From contig NZ_JAAQRC020000001.1 in assembly GCF_019216885.1 (NCBI RefSeq), positions 4,126,001 to 4,190,000 of the forward strand: DNA of 64,000 bases, read 5' to 3'. The translations under genes and the position numbers were made by a program. The notes beneath the pieces were generated by a model. The model had not been told where the DNA came from. It was given only the letters and a program-made list of their open reading frames with translations, and did not search any database. Of this stretch, positions 59,247-64,000 are shown piece after piece. The stretch comes from Methylobacterium sp. SyP6R. GTDB lineage: Bacteria > Pseudomonadota > Alphaproteobacteria > Rhizobiales > Beijerinckiaceae. Position 1 is the first letter of the stretch. Each line of letters opens with the position of its first letter.

Positions 59247-59283
59247 TACGGCTTCCGGAAGATTCCTTCCGGAAGCCGTATCA
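59244..59283. repeat. perfect palindrome, GATACG..TCCGGAAG family (second copy)
   Basis: Arms of 18 bp (TGATACGGCTTCCGGAAG mirrored) with a 4-nt loop. It begins with the stop codon of the permease gene and lies between it and urate oxidase. Related in sequence to the 40336-40393 palindrome. Farther on, 59310-59352 carries another repeat-like stretch (GCTTTCCGCATCGCG.. CGGAAAGCG). Confidence 0.75.
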
Positions 59284-59375
59284 CCAGCCCGCGCGGCGCC
59301 TGAGCGAAGCCGCTTTCCGCATCGCGAAGCGATCAATCGGAAAGCGTATGATCCGGATTTCTTCAAGAGGAACCC

Positions 59376-60212
59376 ATGACCCTGCTGCACAAGACCTACG
59401 GCAAGGGCCGGGTGCGGGTGATGCGCGTCCACCGCGACGGCGACCGGCACGAGGTGCGCGAACTGACCGTGAAGGCGATGCTGACCGGCGCCTTCGACCG
59501 CACCTTCACCGATGCCGACAACAGCGCCACCGTCTCGACCGACACGGTCAAGAACGTGGTCTACATCGTCGCCCGCGAGAACCCGGCCCTGCCGACGGAG
59601 GCGTTCTGCCGCGCGGTGGCGCAACGTCTGCTCGACAGCTACCCGCAGATGGAAACGGCGACCGTCACCGGCCACGAGACCCGCTGGAACCGCCTCGCGG
59701 TCGATGGCGCCGCCCATCCCCACACATTCACGCTCGACGGCAACGGCCAGCCCTTCGCCCGGGTGGCCCTGTCGCGCGGCGGCGCGACCGTGGAATCCGG
59801 CCTGTCGGGCTTCACCTTCCTGAAGAGCACGGAATCGGGCTGGGCCCACTACGTCAAGGATCCCTACACGACGATCCCCGAGACCCACGACCGCATCGCC
59901 GCCACCAGCATGGAGGCGACCTGGCGCTGGTCTTCCGAGCCGGCCGATTACGTGGCTGCCAACGCGCTGACCCTCTCGACGCTGCTGCGGGTCTTTGCAG
60001 GCAGCTACAGCCACAGCCTGCAGGACAGTCTCTACCGGATGGGCATGGCGGCGCTCGAGGCGGTGCCGGAGATCGAGACCATCACGCTCGCCTGCCCGAA
60101 CAAGCACTACCTGCTGGCCAACCTCACGCCCTTCGGCCTCGACAACCCGAACCAGGTCTTCATCGCCACCGACGAGCCGCACGGGCAGATCGAGTGTACG
60201 GTGGGGCGGTGA
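59376..60212 (+). CDS. factor-independent urate oxidase (uricase)
   Basis: A 278-residue T-fold enzyme oxidising urate with O2 to 5-hydroxyisourate in purine catabolism, without cofactor. Family blocks: YGKGRVRVMRVHRDGDRHEVRELTVKAMLTG, the active-site Thr-Asp in ATVSTDTVKNVVYIVARE, GLSGFTFLKSTESGWAHYVKDPYTTI, and the C-terminal NKHYLLANLTPFGLDNPNQVFIATDEPHG with the conserved Asn-Gln region. ATG 59376 follows AAGAGGA. It pairs with the upstream permease; the later pathway genes (hydroxyisourate hydrolase, OHCU decarboxylase) are not in the window. Confidence 0.95.
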   Translation: MTLLHKTYGKGRVRVMRVHRDGDRHEVRELTVKAMLTGAFDRTFTDADNSATVSTDTVKNVVYIVARENPALPTEAFCRAVAQRLLDSYPQMETATVTGHETRWNRLAVDGAAHPHTFTLDGNGQPFARVALSRGGATVESGLSGFTFLKSTESGWAHYVKDPYTTIPETHDRIAATSMEATWRWSSEPADYVAANALTLSTLLRVFAGSYSHSLQDSLYRMGMAALEAVPEIETITLACPNKHYLLANLTPFGLDNPNQVFIATDEPHGQIECTVGR

Positions 60213-60266
60213 GGGGCCGAAGTTTCTAACACGGATACGCCATACGATAGGCGCAGTGCAGTCGCG

Positions 60267-60506
60267 GACGAGAAGAGGCGCGGGTTTCCCCTCTCCCCGC
60301 GGGCGGGGAGAGGGCCGAGCCCTCGTTCAGAGGGCGCGGCAAGCCCGCAGGGCGAGGGTGAGGGGGCGTTTCCGGAGTAGCCTCACTCGTTGACACCCCC
60401 TCACCCTCGCTCCGGCTTTCGCCTGCGCTCCTTTCGCCCCCGGCAAGGGGGGCGAAAGCCTCTCCCCGCCCGCGGGGAGAGGGGGATCCCGCGCCGATCT
60501 CGTCCC
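60267..60506. repeat. composite nested inverted-repeat element, CTCTCCCCGCGGGCGGGGAGAG family (second copy)
   Basis: 240 nt in the 342-nt gap after urate oxidase. Outer imperfect arms (GACGAGAAGAGGCGCGGG.. / ..CCCGCGCCGATCTCGTC) enclose perfect arms CCCTCTCCCCGCGGGCGGGG-type (60288-60314 and 60459-60485). Inside are mirrored GAGGGTGAGGGGG/CCCCCTCACCCTC and a hairpin CTTTCGCCCC..GGGGCGAAAG. The organisation is the same as at 46779-47076. No gene was seen in 60213-60554. Confidence 0.78.
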
Positions 60507-60554
60507 GGATGGTCTGGGGCCGGCGAACGTGTAGCGAACCGCTCGGACAGAGCA

Positions 60555-61691
60555 TCAATGCCGCGTCGGATTCGCACCCACCGTCTCGGCGGTGAGCCAA
60601 TCGACCACCTCCGCCAGCGCCTCCCGCGGCGGCAAACCTCGCCCTTGAGCTTCAGTGAACAGGGCGAGCTGGCGGTCGGCGCTGGTGCCGCGGGCGATGA
60701 TCCAGCGGGCGAGATCGAGCTCGGCCTCGCACCCCAGCGCCCGGGCATCCTCGGCCACCAGCGCAAGCGTCTCGGCGAGCACCGTCGCCACCGGCCGCGC
60801 CGCCCGCGTCGCCTCGCAGACGAAGCTGCCGTGGATGCCGTAGCGCTGCGCCCGCCAGCAATTCTCCGCCGCGATCGCCTGCGAGGCGCCGGTCAGGTCG
60901 CGGTGGAGCGCCGGATCGTGGGCGAGGCGGCGCACCAGGCAGCGGTAGAGCGCCGCGACGGCGAGCGCGTCGTCGAGGCGGGTGCAGCTGTCGGCGATGC
61001 GCAGGTCGAGGCCGGGGCCACTGGGGGACGGGCAGATCACCCACCAGACGTGGCGCGGGTCGTCGATGGCGCCGCTCCCCACCACCATGTCGAGGTAGCG
61101 GGCGTAATCGGAATCGTCCCGGAACAGCGGCGGCAAGCCGCTGCGGGGCAACTCTCGCGATGCGGCGAGGCGGTAGCCGAGGAGGCCGGTGCGCTGCGCC
61201 TGCCAGAACGGCGACGAGGTCGAGAGGGCGAGCAGCAGGGCGAGGTAGGGCTGCATCCGGTTCATCAGGTCGACCCGCGAGACGCCGTCGGGCACCCCGA
61301 CCCCGACGCTGAGGCCGCAGACGATGGTGCGGCTGCCGACCATCTGGAGGTCGCGCAGCACCCGGCCGCGGGCGGCCTGTTCGCGTGGGCGCACCCGGCT
61401 CCACAGGGCCAGCGGATGGGTGCCCGACGCCATCAGGGCGAGGCCGCGGGCGGCAGCCCGCGCGCCGATCTCGCGGCGCAGGGATGCGAGGGTCCGGCGT
61501 GCGTCGCCGAGGTCGCTCACCGGCTCGGTCGCCCAGACCAGTTGCGGCTCCATCAGCTCGGTGCGCACCTGGGGGTGGGCGGACCGGCAGGCGGCGAGGA
61601 AATCGCGGGTGCGGGCCCGGGCGGCGTCGCGCTTGCCCGCATCGTTGATGAACACTTCCTCCTCGAGGCAGACGTCGAAATCCGCTCGCAT
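60555..61691 (-). CDS. carboxylate-amine ligase, GCS2 (YbdK) family
   Basis: A 378-residue glutamate-cysteine-ligase-type enzyme of the GCS2 superfamily, which couples a carboxylate to an amine with ATP. N-terminal catalytic strand FDVCLEEEVFIND (the usual LEEE/IEEE motif), then RTELMEPQLVWATEP, GTHPLALW, CGLSVGVGVPDG (substrate loop) and the C-terminal AENCWRAQRYGIHGSFV. YbdK proteins have weak gamma-glutamylcysteine ligase activity in some species; the physiological substrate is usually unknown. ATG 61691 follows GGAGGT at 8 nt. It lies where, in my memory of other Rhizobiales, gshA adjoins rsmE. Confidence 0.88.
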   Translation of the reverse strand: MRADFDVCLEEEVFINDAGKRDAARARTRDFLAACRSAHPQVRTELMEPQLVWATEPVSDLGDARRTLASLRREIGARAAARGLALMASGTHPLALWSRVRPREQAARGRVLRDLQMVGSRTIVCGLSVGVGVPDGVSRVDLMNRMQPYLALLLALSTSSPFWQAQRTGLLGYRLAASRELPRSGLPPLFRDDSDYARYLDMVVGSGAIDDPRHVWWVICPSPSGPGLDLRIADSCTRLDDALAVAALYRCLVRRLAHDPALHRDLTGASQAIAAENCWRAQRYGIHGSFVCEATRAARPVATVLAETLALVAEDARALGCEAELDLARWIIARGTSADRQLALFTEAQGRGLPPREALAEVVDWLTAETVGANPTRH

Positions 61692-61870
61692 ACGCAACAC
61701 CTCCGGCAACAGCGGGCCGCGACGCGCCCATGGTCGCGAGCCGCGAATCGGCTCGCGCCCGCGGGGCGGCTCGGTCAGTCAGCGCTTGAATTGCGGCGCG
61801 ATCCCGGACGGGCGGCGCCGCGGAAACGGGGCGGATCAGGCCCCGTCAGGCTCTCACGAGGCCTCCGGCC

Positions 61871-62635
61871 TCATGACACCTGTTGCCGCCCGTCGCCGAG
61901 CACGGCCTGGACCAGGGCCAGCACCGCCACGGCGGCGGTGTCGGCGCGCAGGATCCGCGGGCCGAGGGAGAGACGGACGGTGTGGGGACGGTCTCCGATC
62001 AGGGTGCGCTCCTCCGGCGTGAACCCCCCCTCCGGTCCGATCACAACGGCCAGCGGGACGGCGGCGTTCCCGGGTGCCGCCTGCCGCAACGCCATGACCG
62101 GATCGGCGAGCGGCGCGTCCTCGTCGCAGAACACCAGCAGGCGCTCCGGCGCGAGGCCGGCCAGGGCCTGCCCGAGCGGCGTCGCGTCCCGGATCTCCGG
62201 CAGGCTCAAGATTCCGCATTGCTCGGCGGCCTCGATCGCGTTGGCCCGCAACTTGTCGAGCTTGATCCGGTCGCCCTGCGTGCGCCGCGTCACCACCGGC
62301 TGGATCAGGCTCGCACCCATCTCCACCGCCTTCTGGGCGACGTAGTCGAGGCGGGCGGCCTTGAGCGGGGCGAACAGGTAATGCAGGTCGCCCGGCGGCG
62401 TCTGCGGCCGGGTTTGGGCCCGCAGCACCAGGTCCGCCGCCTTGCGGCCGGTGGGCTCGATCTCGGCCCGCCACTCGCCGTCGCGGCCGTTGAACACCAG
62501 CACCGGCTCGCCCGCATCGCGCCGCAGCACCGAGAGCAGGTAATTCGCCTGCGCCCGGTCGAGGGTGTGCCGTGCCCCCTCCCGCATCGGGATGTCGAGG
62601 AAGAGCCGGGGAGCGTTGAAATCGTAGGCTGCCAT
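61871..62635 (-). CDS. rsmE: 16S rRNA (uracil(1498)-N(3))-methyltransferase
   Basis: SPOUT-fold methyltransferase of 254 residues modifying U1498 in the decoding centre. N-terminal PUA-like domain (RLFLDIPMREGARHTLDRAQANYLLSVLRRDAGE), then the SPOUT domain with APLKAARLDYVAQKAVEMGASLIQPVVTRRT, the knot loop VIGPEGGFTPEERTLIG and LSLGPRILRADTAAVAVLALVQ. The start ATG 62635 is preceded by a purine-poor site, and alternatives were not found. It is divergent from the secreted protein gene at 62894. Confidence 0.95.
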   Translation of the reverse strand: MAAYDFNAPRLFLDIPMREGARHTLDRAQANYLLSVLRRDAGEPVLVFNGRDGEWRAEIEPTGRKAADLVLRAQTRPQTPPGDLHYLFAPLKAARLDYVAQKAVEMGASLIQPVVTRRTQGDRIKLDKLRANAIEAAEQCGILSLPEIRDATPLGQALAGLAPERLLVFCDEDAPLADPVMALRQAAPGNAAVPLAVVIGPEGGFTPEERTLIGDRPHTVRLSLGPRILRADTAAVAVLALVQAVLGDGRQQVS

Positions 62636-62893
62636 GGCCGCCCTGCTCGCCGAGTCGGGGGCGGGATGTCAATTGCCGGTCCTGTTGCGCCCACCATGTT
62701 GCTGGTCTGCAACAGCGAGCGCCGACCGTGGCCGGAGCGCCTGCCATCGGGCGCATCCCGCATGAAGGCGCCACATTCCTGTGCAGAAAGCACGACGAGG
62801 CCGGGAGCGGCACGGAATTCTTCACTATGCCGGGCGCGCCGCGAAAGAATGCGGCCAGACGGTTCGGGGCTGACAGCTTTGGGGGGTTGGGAG

Positions 62894-63379
62894 ATGACTC
62901 GCATGCGTGTGACCGTGGCGGCGCTGGCCGGAAGCCTGCTCGGCGCGACGCTCCTCGGCGGGGCCGCCCAGGCCCAGGGCGCCGATTGCTCGGCGATCCA
63001 GAAGACCCTGACCGAGCGCAAGGACATCGTCGGCAAGGTCAACGCCGCCTCCCAGGGCAAGAAGGCGAAGATCACCGCGGCCGCCGCCTGCACCCTGTTC
63101 ACCAAGCTCCAGGCCAACGGCACCGAGGGCCTGAAGTGGATCACCGCCAACAAGGATTGGTGCTCGATCCCGGATTCCTTCGTCGAGGGCTTCAAGGCCG
63201 ATCACGGCCGTGTCTCGACCCTGCGCACCAAGGTCTGCCAGGCGGCGGTGCAGCAGGCGGCGATGGAGAAGAAGGCCCGCGCCATGGCGGCCCAGCAGCA
63301 GCAGGGCGGCGGGGGCGGCGGCCTCCTCGGCGGGCCCGGCCTGACCGGCAGCTTCCGGGTGCCGCAGGGCGCCCTGTGA
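62894..63379 (+). CDS. secreted hypothetical protein
   Basis: A 161-residue protein of unknown function. Signal peptide at 1-27 (VAALAGSLLGATLLGGAAQA), then a mature helical domain with four cysteines (GADCSAIQ, AAACTLF, KDWCSIP, TKVCQAA) that could form two disulfides. The C-terminus is low-complexity: a Gln run and Gly run followed by LLGGPGLTGSFRVPQGAL. Periplasmic or extracellular location is inferred. ATG 62894 follows a GGG-rich site. The next gene, ubiA, starts 40 nt later. Confidence 0.75.
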   Translation: MTRMRVTVAALAGSLLGATLLGGAAQAQGADCSAIQKTLTERKDIVGKVNAASQGKKAKITAAAACTLFTKLQANGTEGLKWITANKDWCSIPDSFVEGFKADHGRVSTLRTKVCQAAVQQAAMEKKARAMAAQQQQGGGGGGLLGGPGLTGSFRVPQGAL

Positions 63380-63419
63380 GCCCGATGCCGATGACGGCCC
63401 GGGCGACTCACGCCGAGAG

Positions 63420-64000
63420 ATGAATCCAGCCCCCGACCGTCCGGTCGCCGATGCCGTCACCGGGCACTGGGTCGACCGGCACGCCCCCGAGGCGGTCCGG
63501 CCCTACCTGCGGCTCGCCCGCATCGAGCGGCCGATCGGCTGGTGGCTGCTCCTGCTGCCGTGCTGGTGGTCGGCGGCGCTCGCGGCCATCGCGGCGGGGC
63601 GCCCGGGCCCGAGCCTGTGGCACCTCGCCTTGTTCCTGGTCGGCGCGGTCGCCATGCGGGGGGCGGGCTCGACCTACAACGACATCGCCGACCGCGACCT
63701 CGACGCCCGCGTCGAGCGCACGCGCCTGCGGCCGCTGCCCTCCGGGCGTATCCGCGTGCGCCACGCCCTGACCTTCCTGGTGCTGCAGGCGCTGATCGGC
63801 CTTACGGTGCTGCTGCAATTCAACAGGACGGCGATCCTCGTCGGCATCGCCTCGCTCGCGCCCGTCGCCATCTACCCGTTCATGAAGCGGGTGATGCCGG
63901 TGCCGCAAGCCGTGCTCGGCCTTGCCTTCGCTTGGGGCGCGCTGATGGGCTGGGTCGCCCTGTTCGGCCGCCTCGATGCCCCGGCCTACTGGCTCTATGC
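63420..64000 (+). CDS. ubiA: 4-hydroxybenzoate polyprenyltransferase (partial, 3' end outside window)
   Basis: Inner-membrane prenyltransferase that attaches the polyprenyl tail to 4-hydroxybenzoate in ubiquinone synthesis. The first 193 residues are present. A hydrophilic start (MNPAPDRPVADAVTG) is followed by YLRLARIERPIGWWLLLLPCWW. The first Asp-rich prenyl-diphosphate motif is in AGSTYNDIADRDLDARVERT with the adjacent RPLPSG, and there are several membrane helices. The reading frame is open to the last base, so the gene is truncated only by the window edge. The start ATG 63420 gives the usual N-terminus. Confidence 0.93.
   Translation, partial: MNPAPDRPVADAVTGHWVDRHAPEAVRPYLRLARIERPIGWWLLLLPCWWSAALAAIAAGRPGPSLWHLALFLVGAVAMRGAGSTYNDIADRDLDARVERTRLRPLPSGRIRVRHALTFLVLQALIGLTVLLQFNRTAILVGIASLAPVAIYPFMKRVMPVPQAVLGLAFAWGALMGWVALFGRLDAPAYWLY

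Noticed and set aside
57615..60182. 855-codon minus-strand open frame opposite permease and urate oxidase
   Set aside because: Asp/His/Arg-rich composition typical of reverse-complement frames; both plus-strand genes are unambiguous.

Overview
The window is high-GC DNA from an alphaproteobacterium of the Rhizobiales, most likely Methylobacteriaceae (Methylobacterium or a close relative). This assignment is inferred from the very high third-position GC, from the hbd-etfA-etfB-cobalamin adenosyltransferase neighbourhood, from xerD beside aroK-aroB, from DUF1674 beside rsmB and a heparinase-type gene, and from rsmE near ubiA. No rRNA, tRNA, CRISPR, IS element or prophage was recognised. About 58 protein genes are supported; the last, ubiA, runs off the right edge.

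Layout. 1-2.9 kb: upp, a quinone oxidoreductase and two membrane-anchored unknowns. 2.9-7.4 kb (minus): 3-hydroxybutyryl-CoA dehydrogenase, EtfA, EtfB, a PduO-type adenosyltransferase and a twin-membrane-segment protein, with a PagL-like outer-membrane protein set among them. 7.8-18.2 kb: an outer-membrane beta-barrel, a DUF4175 protein with a glutamine-rich tail, a YoaK/AraC/DUF2000 group, a 913-residue acyl-CoA synthetase fused to a GNAT acetyltransferase, and a parvulin isomerase. 18.4-27.9 kb: a divergent acyl-CoA degradation locus (ligase and SDR on minus; thiolase, FadB-type protein and two acyl-CoA dehydrogenases on plus) resembling the pimeloyl-CoA (pim) operon. 28-35 kb: transketolase, an L-2-keto-3-deoxyarabonate dehydratase with its FadR-type regulator, an exo/endonuclease-phosphatase protein, an AT-richer orphan ATP-grasp-like gene and XerD. 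35.3-40.3 kb: aroK-aroB, Uma2, DUF3237 and a tannase/feruloyl esterase.

40.4-45.9 kb (minus) is the most unusual region. Seven genes, most joined by 4-nt stop/start overlaps, encode a two-subunit periplasmic molybdenum hydroxylase, a monohaem cytochrome c, a flavocytochrome c sulfide dehydrogenase flavoprotein, SoxX, SoxY and SoxZ. SoxA, SoxB and SoxCD are not in the window, and SoxY ends in a Cys-containing tail that is not GGCGG. I propose this as a combined molybdo-hydroxylase/sulfur-oxidation module.

46-64 kb: L,D-transpeptidase, cupin, PH-domain protein, DUF1674, rsmB, heparinase II/III-like, a diguanylate cyclase, an aldo/keto reductase, an MHYT-PAS hybrid histidine kinase, RNase HI with an extra C-terminal segment, a purine permease-urate oxidase pair, a GCS2-type carboxylate-amine ligase, rsmE, a secreted unknown and partial ubiA.

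Intergenic gaps hold at least four families of long inverted-repeat elements, several present twice or more here, plus clear intrinsic terminators and several candidate regulatory dyads.
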